Shown here: positions 8,839 through 17,779 of the stretch, one piece after another
Layout: every line of letters begins with the position of its first letter
Numbering within the stretch: position 1 is the stretch's first letter
DNA from: Cudoniella acicularis
Lineage: Eukaryota > Ascomycota > Leotiomycetes > Helotiales > Helotiaceae
DNA length: 22,498 nt
Assembly: GCA_013054445.1 (NCBI GenBank)
Contig: JAAMPI010000947.1
Location: 1-22,498 of the forward strand
Direction of reading: 5' to 3'
Translations under genes and position numbers: made by a program
The notes under the pieces: model-generated
What the model was told of the DNA's origin: nothing
Seen by the model: the letters and a program-made list of their open reading frames with translations, nothing else
Database searches by the model: none

Positions 8839-10005
8839 ATGAGTCTTGCCAGGCGCTGCGCCGGATGCATCGGGGCGAAAAGAAAATGCGACAGAACGCT
8901 CCCCCGTTGTCAGCGATGCAGGCAGCGAGATATCCAATGCACGTATGAAAACGAGCCACTGACACGGAAAATCGACACAATTGTCACTCGACATGGCGTA
9001 GAACATCCATCAACTTCAAATTATTCACAGCTCACTTGGCTTGTGAAGAGTAACAAGCGACCATCCCCTCTACAATTCCAATGGCAAGACCCTATCAACA
9101 TCGCCATCAAGCTTGATCCCGCCATGAACATTGTGGCTGTCGCCGATCTCACCATTCCGCAACAGCTCGACAACCCACCCGTAATCATGCAAAGGGATAG
9201 CGAGACCGTTTCCTACATGGCGCAATATCTCAAAAGCCTACCGCAAACATTCGTCCAAACCGGCGGAACATCCTTCATTCATCCCAAACTATACCCGCAA
9301 GGCATGCCACCACTTCTCCAAACCATGTTCGCGCTCTGCAGCATGTCCATTCACACAACTCCTTCAAACCAGGATATCATCTCGCAAGCTATTTCCAATG
9401 CCGCTGGCGAGCTTCTCCGCACGATGAAATTCATACACACCTTTGAGTCGACCCTAGAATTCGTACAAGCTTTCATCCTCCTCCAAGTCAACACGCTCTT
9501 TTTCCCATGTCAACAAATTCTTCGAGAAGAAGCGGAATGCCGATTTCCACTTCTCAAATCGTGGTCCCACAAGCTCTACCTATCCGCCCCATCGTTTCTC
9601 CCCTCAACACTTACCCTGTACGAGGCTTGGATCTTTGCGGAGTCTGTCCGCAGAACGATTCATGTGTCGCATATGATTAATGGAGTTTACTCCATGCTTG
9701 CGCGAGGGCATTATCAGCTCACTCTTTTCGCTGAAGCTTTGCCTGTCAATCGAACTGGCTACCTATGGGAAATTAACCCTTTGAAAATAAATGGAAGATT
9801 GCTGGAGATGGGGAGTGCATTCCCAGAAGGAAAACTCATCGAGACAGATCTAGTAAGCTATCGAGAGCTTACCGACATGTGGGATAAAGGCGCAATGAGC
9901 AAAATCGGAAGTTTCGAAGAACTACTCCTAATCGCCTGCAAAGGCGTAGATAACGTAATGAGAAAAAGGGGCTGGACGATCCAACCCGCTGTTCCAGAGA
10001 AGTGA
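8839..10005 (+). CDS. Zn2Cys6 binuclear-cluster transcription factor
   Basis: Single-exon model from ATG 8839, 388 aa. The N-terminus MSLARRCAGCIGAKRKCDR, continuing TLPRCQRCRQRDIQC, gives CX2CX6CX6CX2CX6C. That is the complete fungal Gal4-type zinc cluster, with the basic stretch GAKRKCDR between cysteines 2 and 3. No clear coiled-coil linker follows. The rest (about 45-388) is helical and hydrophobic, like the regulatory half of small Zn2Cys6 proteins, without a recognisable domain. The length is short for the class but not unusual for a pathway-specific regulator. It sits between the reductase (divergent) and the alcohol dehydrogenase (convergent, stops about 100 bp apart), the usual place for a cluster regulator. 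A GTGAGT donor overlaps the stop (10001-10006). Splicing to about 10067 would replace the last codon with about 20 residues; I consider that less likely. Confidence 0.92.
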   Translation: MSLARRCAGCIGAKRKCDRTLPRCQRCRQRDIQCTYENEPLTRKIDTIVTRHGVEHPSTSNYSQLTWLVKSNKRPSPLQFQWQDPINIAIKLDPAMNIVAVADLTIPQQLDNPPVIMQRDSETVSYMAQYLKSLPQTFVQTGGTSFIHPKLYPQGMPPLLQTMFALCSMSIHTTPSNQDIISQAISNAAGELLRTMKFIHTFESTLEFVQAFILLQVNTLFFPCQQILREEAECRFPLLKSWSHKLYLSAPSFLPSTLTLYEAWIFAESVRRTIHVSHMINGVYSMLARGHYQLTLFAEALPVNRTGYLWEINPLKINGRLLEMGSAFPEGKLIETDLVSYRELTDMWDKGAMSKIGSFEELLLIACKGVDNVMRKRGWTIQPAVPEK

Positions 10006-10107
10006 GTGACTCCCAGAAAACCAAATAAGAAGAGACAATCCATTGACCATTATCGCATATATACAGAATTATACAAGAAACTTGTTTCGGCCATTGCTGG
10101 ATCCCAT

Positions 10108-11621
10108 TTAATTATGCTCCGGCTCAAAAATAACCTTCTGCACTTGCATCTTATTGAAAATATCATACCCCTCGACCGCCTCACTCAACGGCATAATCTT
10201 CCCCGTCATGAATCTATGTTGCGTCAGCGCCTTCTCCACTTTGACACTTCATCCATCACCTCTCATCCACCATATTCAAGGGGAAAAGGGGGGGGGGGGC
10301 TCACTCAAGCAAATGCTGTTTCTTCTTCAACATCTCCAATGCCTCGGGAAAGATACTTCTCACTGGACACCTCCCCATCTGAATCCTCAAATTCTTTCCA
10401 TACGCCTGATTACCCGACCATGGAATCGCCTCGTTATGAACGCCGAAACTACTGATGTTGCCCCATGGGCGCATTAGATCGAAACCTGTCTTCAGAGCAT
10501 CCGCGTGCCCGACCCCCTCAATGATTGTGTCGGCGCCGCGGCCGTCTGTGAGTTCTTTTACTCTTGCTTCGAGTCCTGTTTTCACAGAACGATTAGAGCT
10601 CTTGAGCTGGGAAGGTGGGAAAGAATGATAACAGGGGAAGGGGAACGGACCCGCTCGATCAGTCTCATCGTTGAAAGCTTCCGCACCAAGTTTGCGTGCG
10701 AGTTCTAGACGGCTTTCTACCCTATCGACTGCGATAACCACTCGTGGTTTATATTCGAGCGCATTGATCAGTGCACATAGACCTACTGGCCCACAACCTA
10801 TTCAAAAAATAATTCAGTCAGCATTCATTCCAGAGCAGAATCCAAATCCTCGCCTCTTTCAACTACACACCCCGGCACACCCCGGGCCCTATTGAAGAAG
10901 GATCTCCCAGCCAATTCCAATTCCAGGAACACTCACCAATCAAGACCACAACACTCTGCGCAATAGTCTGCTGATCAAACCCCCTAAAAGCATTTTGCGC
11001 CGCAAAATAACCTGTGGGGAAAATATCCGCCATCAATACCAATTTCTTCTCATCGATTCCAGCAGGCGCCGTCACGGCCGTAGCATCCGCAAGAGGTACA
11101 CGCATGTACTCCGCCTGGCCGCCGTCGAGGAGCGGGCAACCGAAAAGTAGACATTTGGAGCAGCGCGATGAGAAGCCCCGCTCGCAGTAGAAACACTCGC
11201 CACAGGAGACGGTGAAGGGCATTACGACTGTGTCGCCCTTTTTATGTTTCTTGACCGCGGAGCCGGTCTCGAAAACTGTGCCGGTCGTCTCATGGCCCTT
11301 GAAGTGTGTTAGTTTGTGCTTTTTGGACGAGGAATTCACAAAAATGAAAGGAAAAAGAATTGTACGAACCATGATGAAATCTGTTTTGCTTGGTTGATGT
11401 CCACGGAAGACATGGAGTTCACTACAATAGAAAGATGCTCAGTTCACGGGATTCCTCTCCAAATAAAAATGACGTTTTTCTACGCACCTTCCACACAAAG
11501 CCGAATACTTCACTTTGATGATGATATCCGTATCATCTACAATCTTCGGAAGAGGACGATCCTCAATCTTGACATCCAAAGTACCCTTGAACACCACCGC
11601 TTTCATCGTATTCTTGGACAT
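10108..11621 (-). CDS. Zinc-dependent medium-chain alcohol dehydrogenase
   Basis: Six exons, in minus-strand order: 11621-11488, 11421-11370, 11297-10937, 10797-10651, 10575-10305, 10246-10108; 367 aa with all phases consistent. GroES-like domain: KYSALCGSELH carries catalytic-zinc Cys43, and GHE is at 63-65. The structural-zinc loop C94-GE-C97-FY-C100-(x7)-C108 is complete. The Rossmann part has VVVLIGCGPVGL (interrupted by intron 3), then VIAVDRVESRLELARKLGA, and GRGADTIIEGVG. The C-terminus ends KVIFEPEHN. The enzyme should oxidise an alcohol or reduce an aldehyde/ketone with NAD(P). Introns 2 and 5 end in AAG rather than CAG/TAG. Intron 4 is 75 nt, free of stops and starts GTCCGT; removing it restores the family spacing. 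Intron 5 contains G12 on the plus strand and has a weak branch site, so the last junction is the least certain. Convergent with the regulator. Confidence 0.88.
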
Positions 11622-11829
11622 CTTTGCACTTGCAATTGACAACCTCGTTTACAACAATTGATTTCGCGATCCTGGAATTATGTTTCAATTTCGAATGGTT
11701 ATGTATGAATGGTAGGATGAATTGAAGTGCGAGAAAGTCAATTGCAGGGAAAGGAACAATATTTACTACTGTACGCTAGTAACGTGGTTACAACCAAGAG
11801 TCTGGAGATTCGCTCCTGATATTTTGCAC

Positions 11830-11842
11830 ACCACGTCGTGGT
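11830..11842. promoter_or_regulatory. Palindrome ACCACGTCGTGGT upstream of the dehydrogenase
   Basis: A 13-nt perfect palindrome about a central T, in the dehydrogenase promoter. It shares half-sites (CCACG/CGTGG) with the motif at 12556-12570, but with a different spacer (1 versus 5 nt). Candidate operator; inference. Confidence 0.4.
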
Positions 11843-12555
11843 CATAAAGCCGAATGGTGCGGGGTAGCTAGCACAAGATAGTGGCATTCAAGTAGTGCTG
11901 GTAGGGATACCCACGCCAAGTCAACGTTATTGGCTTGTACTTCGCTAGATAAGGACGAACTCTTCTGGTCGGTGGTGACCAATCTTAAACCCGATCTCGG
12001 TTTTGGAATCAAATTGCTGAGCGTGAAATATCTCTTTGTTTGTGATACTTGCGATTGACTCCGTCTCTAAAGAGAACTCTTACTTCCTTTCGCTTGAAAG
12101 ATTTTCCTTTTCTCGGAGCATTTCATGGGGGGCAATGACTGTTCCAGTGGGCTGAGATGGCGTGTTCGAAACGAACGACACGGACACTTCTGATTCGAGC
12201 CAACTTGGCTGGAGTCTCCACTTGCGACCTCAATTCCCGTTATTCCAGTCCAGAAACCCAGGCACCAAGAAGCTGACTAGTGGAGAAAGCAAAAGCGGGC
12301 CGCGGGGCACTGCATTCTGGTCCAATCCAAGCCCGCAGCGGGAGCTTTCCATGGTCGCGAGGAGGGATGGCATTTAGCGGCCCCACTCCACCATAATGAT
12401 CGAAAGTTCTGCGACGTCCAATTGTACAACAAACAGCTCGTCTCTGAAAGCTCGTTTTGTAGTCGTTGTCTTTATTCCCGTCGAACAAATCATCCCTGAG
12501 CTCTGGGCAGAAGACAATTCACGGCTAACGAATTCCAAAATTCGGCCTCTCTTTT

Positions 12556-12570
12556 CCACGGACGACGTGG
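12556..12570. promoter_or_regulatory. Inverted repeat CCACG-N5-CGTGG upstream of the lactonase
   Basis: A perfect 5-bp inverted repeat with a 5-nt spacer, followed by GGGCGTCG. Same half-site as the 11830 palindrome. Short enough to arise by chance; listed because it recurs in the same divergent region. Confidence 0.35.
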
Positions 12571-12876
12571 GGCGTCGAGATGACATGCATTGCATTTGCC
12601 GCGCCGCGTTGTTGCCAAAAACTTCTGTCAGGATTCCGGTATTCCGTGTAAAGGGACATGTAGAGCTTTATTAAGCATCGTGCAATCTAGTGGTCCGCTT
12701 GTACGAGGTTCTACCTAGGTCCGGGCTCGTAACTGTGCTCCAATGCGGGGTTCCTGGGAGAAATTCATCTTCCGGAGCTCTCTTTTGTTCCCTCATTTTG
12801 TTGTCCGTTTCCTCGATATATTCTTCGGTACTGCGAAACTTTCATCAGTTACTTAAGAACCCGATTCAACATCACC

Positions 12877-14026
12877 ATGGCAGGTATCCAGCGAGCTCTC
12901 AACGCAGGTGCTGTCCCGGGCCACATTTCGAATGTTTGTCCCGAAGGAACTCGAGCGTACCTGCTCGAAGTTGGGTGGCTCGAGTGCGATGAAGGTTTTG
13001 TTGTACAAGGTGGAAATACCTCATTAAAGAGTACCGAGGCGAAGAGTTTTGTCAACAAGCGTAGAGAACTACCCATGTATTGCGTTTTGATTGACCATCC
13101 TCATGAAGGTGTCATTCTCTGGGAGACAGGGTGTGGTGTAGATTACCCAACAGTCTGGGGACCACAAGTCGCTGATGTCTTTGCCCGTGTCCGTTACGAA
13201 CCTAGACACGAATTGAAGGCTGCAATTGAGGCAACAGGCCACAAGCTCGAGGATGTGAAAAAGATGTAAGTCCCTGTCTCAACTTCTAGAATGGCCGGCT
13301 GAATGATGTAGCATCCTGGGACACATGCATCTTGACCACGCTGGAGGACTTGATCAATTTCTCGATCGTACAGATATTGAAATTTGGGTCCACGATAAGG
13401 AGTTGCGCTCTGCGCTCTGGTCTGTCGCGACTGGCGCCGATGTTGGCGTGTATCGCAAGCATTACATGGATGTATGGTATACATGTGGCTGGCGTTGAAA
13501 TATTGCTGACTGAAATAGTTATCGTTGAATTGGAAAACATTTGATGACCGAACTATGGACTTTTGCCAAGGAATTGTAAGGCAGCCCTGATATGTATCCT
13601 GAATGCGGGTGATGCAGTGGTACTGACTATTTTAAAGACATTGCATCATCTTCCAGGCCATACAGATGGATTGATAGGGATGCAAATTAATCTTCCAAAT
13701 AGTGGCACGTTCTTCTTTATCAGCGATCATTGTCATGTTATCGAGAATGTGAGTTCTATTGAAAAGACTTCTCCCTTCACGAAATCCAACGCTGATGATG
13801 TCGTAGTGGCGGGATGGAGTACCTCAAGGATGGTTAGCAAGGTAAGTCGGCTCTCAAAAATAACAAGAGTAAAACTGACCATCGTTAAAGGGATCACCCA
13901 GCATGGTTCCAGAGTACGCAGCGGTTGAAGCGTCTCGAGGCAACGACGAAGGGCCGAGTCATCCCCGGGCATGACAAAGAGACATTTCTGCAACTTCAGA
14001 GCGAGATTAAAGACTATTTAAGCTAA
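12877..14026 (+). CDS. Metallo-beta-lactamase-fold hydrolase, AHL-lactonase-like
   Basis: Six exons: 12877-13265, 13312-13471, 13519-13575, 13638-13748, 13807-13841, 13891-14026; 295 aa, all phases consistent. Introns are 46-62 nt; introns 3 and 5 use AAG acceptors. The full dinuclear-metal set of lactonase-type members is present: HMHLDH at 134-139 (H134, H136, D138, H139), H210 in PGHTDG, D232 in ISDHCHV, and H278 in VIPGHD. YLL..GWLECDEG near the start and DHPAWFQSTQRL near the end also fit the AiiA/AttM-like branch. No signal peptide, so cytosolic. The likely reaction is hydrolytic opening of a lactone (or lactam) ring; the substrate is unknown. Fungal relatives include the gamma-lactamase of Fusarium benzoxazolinone detoxification, so lactams remain an alternative. 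Upstream in tandem of the aldehyde dehydrogenase. Confidence 0.9.
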
Positions 14027-14920
14027 AGACAGCCCGTAAGTATTGGGAGTAGTTGGTTTCAGTGGCCCGTAGCAGTGTTGGATTTTGTTACTAGAAGAGA
14101 TTTAGAACCAGTTCATTGAATCGTCTGTGTACTCTAAATTTAGTGTCATTTTGTTTTGCATCGAAACGCTATCAATAAATATCATGCTTTGAATATTTTC
14201 GAATCGATAGAATATTACCTCCATTACAGCTTGATTGGTGTTCTTAGAAAGGAGCCTTGTAGTGCGCACGCAGAAAGCCTTACGAGCCTACTGACATAAG
14301 GCTGTGTTTTCAGGGTATTTTACTAGTAAATCAAAAATCAAAAGTCGTAAACTTTTAAAAGCTAGTTATTAAAAAGCATCTTTACCTTCTAAAATTCACG
14401 ATTACTTGTTTTCTATACTATAATTATTCTTGGTTATTCTATAACATTCAAGTGATCGCGATAGCTTTCGTCTTCGAAAGCCTGAAAGCAGGGTCACGAC
14501 GCCTGGAAACCGCTTAAAAGTAGCCCGAAAACGCAGACTTAGCTGACCAGGCTCGTTAGTTGTGCACGTGAGCCGAAAATATCACGCCTAGCGCATCGTC
14601 TTATGTTGGGGGTTCGGGTCACGGGCCTGTTGCTCTGTTTGATGCGACAGCATTGTGCAACACTCAAAGAGATTCCTCGGGAATGAATCGGAAATGTTGG
14701 TGAGCTTGCACGAAAATCAAAGACAATGGTGCAACGGTGATGAGGGAGGTGGGGTTTACCCCGCATATCCTTTCTACCCCGCATCAGAGATGAGGTAGTC
14801 TCCGAATTCCTAGGTTTAGTGTGATGAATGTTTCAATAGAGCTTTGCTACAAGGGGTGGGAAAAGTTTTGTCAGTCAATTTCAATCCTCAGGACGAGATA
14901 ACTTCAAGTCATTCGCCATT
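14027..14920. promoter_or_regulatory. Intergenic region upstream of the aldehyde dehydrogenase
   Basis: This 894-bp stretch lies between tandem genes. About 14300-14460 is strongly AT-rich. A 7-bp hairpin (GCTTTCG-TCTT-CGAAAGC) lies at 14464-14481 and could belong to either gene's flank. A CACGTG core at 14565-14570 lies about 350 bp upstream of the aldehyde dehydrogenase ATG. No exon chain was seen. Confidence 0.4.
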
Positions 14921-16501
14921 ATGGAGGCTTCACCTCTCTCCGATCTGAAAAGGAAGGACCTTTTTCTTCGCACCAAAGGGTACATAAACGCAGAATGGGT
15001 TGATGCGAAGTCCGGAAAGACTTTCGATGTAATTGACCCAGCAACTCTGGAAAAGATCGCAACCGTCCCAGAGATGGGCGCTGCAGACACAGCGCTAGCA
15101 ATTGAGGCCGCACATGAAGCATTCCAGTCATTCAAGAAAACATCAGCTCGAGAACGTGCCCGGATGTTGCGGAAGTGGAATGACCTCTGTCTGGAGCATA
15201 TTGATGACCTGGCATTGATCCTAACTTTGGAGAATGGAAAGACGCTGACCGAGGCAAAGGGGGAAGTGGCATACGCGGCTTCCTTTCTAGAGTGGTTCGC
15301 GGGCGAAGCTGAAAGAACACATGGAGAAGTCGTTCCAGTTGCCAATCAAAACCAAAGGATTTTGACATTTAAACAACCGCTGGGAGTAGCAGCTTGTTTG
15401 GCACCTTGGAATTTTCCCATTGCAATGATAACGAGAAAAGTCGGTGCTGCGTTAGCGGCTGGTTGCACAACAGCAAGTCTTTCCCATCAGTATGCGGCCA
15501 CATACTGATTCTGCACAGGTTTGGAAGCCAGCCGGTGAGACTCCGCTAAGCTGTCTTGCTCAAGCAGTTCTTGCACAGCAAGCAGGGTTTCCGAAAGGTG
15601 CAATCAATGTTATAACAACCCTCGATCAAGTTGCTGAGGTAGGAAAGGAGCTTTGTACTAACAAGCTCGTGAAGAAGTTAAGCTTTACTGGAAGTACCCG
15701 CGTAGGTAAATTGCTAGCACAGCAGTGTGCTGGAAGTCTCAAAAAATTGAGCTTGGAACTTGGAGGAAATAGCCCGTTCATTGTGTTCGACGACGCAAAG
15801 ATCGAGACAGCAGTAGAAGCATGCATCCTAGCAAAGCTGAGAAACTCGGGCCAGACCTGCGTCACTGCAAATCGGATTATGGTGCAGCGAGGAATTTATG
15901 ATCGTTTTGCGGAAGCGTTGACAAAGCGGATCAAGGAGTTAAAAGTAGGAAAAGGAACCGAGGATGGTGTCTTTATTGGACCGTTAACCCATGAGAGGGC
16001 AGTGGAAAAGGCCATGTCGCATATCAACGGTAGGTAATATGCTCCAGAGTATGGGGGATTTATAGCTGAATCGTGGAAGATGCGAAAAAGCACGGCGGCC
16101 AAGTTATTCTCGGTGGCGTGCCAATGGCCGGAATGAAAGGCTACTTCTTGCAGCCTACTATCATCAAGAATATGAACAAGGACATGTTAACGACCCGAGA
16201 AGAGACATTTGCCCCAGTTGTGGGGCTGTATAAGTTTGAAACTGAAGACGAAGCGATAGAAATGGCGAACGATTGCGATGTTGGTCTTGGGGCCTTTATC
16301 ATCACAGAAAATATTCCTCGGTCTTGGCGAGTCACTGAAGCGTTAGAGGTTGGCATGGTAGGGGTGAATCTTGGACTTCTCAGCGCGTGCGAAAGCCCGT
16401 TTGGAGGTGTGAAAGATAGTGGATATGGTCGAGAGGGGGGACGTCAAGGCATCCAAGAGTATTTGGCTGTGAAATCCATGTTGATCAATATAACAAGTTG
16501 A
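14921..16501 (+). CDS. Succinate-semialdehyde-dehydrogenase-like aldehyde dehydrogenase
   Basis: Three exons: 14921-15472, 15519-16029, 16080-16501; 494 aa. The aldehyde dehydrogenase superfamily signature is complete: APWNFPIAM with N164, VWKPAGETPL with cofactor lysine K187, FTGSTRVGK, general base E264 in LELGG, and nucleophile C298 in NSGQTCVTANR. MVGVNLGLLSACESPFGG and the end GGRQGIQEYLAVKSMLINI match the succinate-semialdehyde branch. It should oxidise a semialdehyde to the acid with NAD(P). Intron 1 has a GC donor (GCAAGT) and a CTGAT branch; splicing gives GCTT|VWKP in frame. Intron 2 starts GTAGGT, ends in AAG and rejoins SHIN|DAKKHGG. Together with the neighbouring lactonase and alcohol dehydrogenase it could complete a lactone-to-diacid route; inference. 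Confidence 0.92.
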
Positions 16502-17779
16502 ATAGCAGATATGCTTTGAGCAATATCGGCTTTTCTGTACTTTTTGGCCGAATATATGAGGTGTGCCTAGGGGGTCGTAGCAAGGATCGGGTGCCTTTGC
16601 ACATATGAATTCGGACGCACTGAGCATCATCTAGCAGAGCTAGCTTGGAAGTTGCGCTGTAGTCATCGTATTCGTCGTCTCTCGCTCAAGCTGTGAAGCA
16701 TCTAGTTCGGGGTTCTTCCGCGAATTATTGCAACTTCTTCGTGGGAAATCATGACGACTGACCCATTTGGAAATCATAATTTAATGGATGCTGAGGATCA
16801 ACAGGACTGGAGGGTGGTCTACTGTAGATGTTAGTTATGATGACCCTGAATTATCAGACGAAAGGGTTTAACAAGAAAAGCAGATGCTTGGAACTGCTGC
16901 GCGTTTGCTGTGCGGGGGCCCTTACGGACGGCACGTCGGCCAGCTCAGGGTTTTGTGAACAAGAACGATTCCATGTGCAGAGGATGGAAGGGCCAGAAGG
17001 CGAAACAAGTGATGGATGTTGAGAGGTTGAGAGGTTGATGCGAAATTGAGGCAGCGGACGTGACCGAGACGCGAGGAAGGAACTGTGGTCACGTGCACAG
17101 TCTTCCAAAAGTTTGCCTATCTTGCGACCCCAGTCCTCCATCCTTCACTATCAACACTTCTCCCACTTCGAGGTTATTTTACGATGCCAAGCGATTTATG
17201 TCACCTTCGCTGCGTCACGCTCTGCGTTCACGTTCCCTGGATTTCGTCGCTTAACATTATTCTGGAGGTTGAGCCGCTGAAGGCTGGGGCACGCCTCTAC
17301 GCTCTATGGGATTCAGGAAGCTATCCATTGACTCCATTTTCCAGATGGTCTATACTTTTACCCGGTTTAATGGCCGCCAAGCGGTGGTATCTCTACATAT
17401 CAAGCATTTTCAAGGATGGGGAGCCGCTGGTTAAAGCCTGGTTTCCTTGCAACAGGAAGCTACAAAGTAAGAGTTCACAGTGGCTTCTGCAGCCAAGATA
17501 TTTCCAAGATATTTCCAAGATATTCTCATGTTTCTTCCTTCAACACGTGTGACAGTTTTCGACAATGATTTCTTCTCTTCATTGCTGCCATTACACCTCC
17601 ATCTTTAGGTTGCAGGCAACAAGCTCCCCACTATATGGTAGCTGTGAGTTCGAGTTCGTCCGGTCACAGCGATGTACCCGACGATTTTGTATAAGCCGCT
17701 GGGTTCCTTATAAGGCCCAGGACCCTATGTCTTCTTGTCATTGTTCATTTTATCTGCGGCTCTAAGTCAATCCTGCAAC
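16502..17779. other. Intergenic region without a supported gene
   Basis: This 1.28-kb stretch lies between the aldehyde dehydrogenase stop and the phosphatase start. A 155-codon frame (17085-17552) and shorter ones show no family motif. A 27-codon frame from ATG 16751 is too short to support. Visible: CACGTG at 17090-17095, imperfect GAGAGGTT repeats near 17019-17038, and a three-copy 11-bp repeat at 17493-17525. Confidence 0.4.
17493..17525. repeat. Three tandem copies of an 11-bp unit
   Basis: CCAAGATATTT occurs at 17493-17503 and 17504-17514, then CCAAGATATTC at 17515-17525. It lies about 255-290 bp upstream of the phosphatase ATG. A simple minisatellite, or clustered sites; undecided. 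Confidence 0.85.

Larger units (their letters stand above)
11622..12876. promoter_or_regulatory. Divergent intergenic region (alcohol dehydrogenase / lactonase)
   Basis: This region of about 1.25 kb lies between divergent starts. No exon chain was seen; frames such as 12162-12377 and 12396-12674 lack motifs. Two related symmetric motifs stand out: ACCACG-T-CGTGGT at 11830-11842, about 210 bp upstream of the dehydrogenase ATG, and CCACG-N5-CGTGG at 12556-12570, about 307 bp upstream of the lactonase ATG. The last 100 bp before 12877 are pyrimidine-rich, as is common before fungal start sites. Confidence 0.45.

Noticed and set aside
10154..10477. Plus-strand frames opposite the alcohol dehydrogenase
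   Set aside because: They overlap well-supported exons and intron 5 of the minus-strand gene and have no motif of their own.
14464..14481. Short hairpin GCTTTCG-TCTT-CGAAAGC as a terminator
   Set aside because: Intrinsic hairpin terminators are not a feature of fungal nuclear genes; a 7-bp stem can arise by chance.
17085..17552. 155-codon plus-strand frame upstream of the phosphatase
   Set aside because: No family motif, and the 11-bp tandem repeat lies inside it; looks like chance openness.
17640..17700. GAGTTCGAGTTCG stretch as a tRNA B box
   Set aside because: No matching A box or cloverleaf stems could be drawn around it. No tRNA or rRNA gene was found elsewhere in the window.
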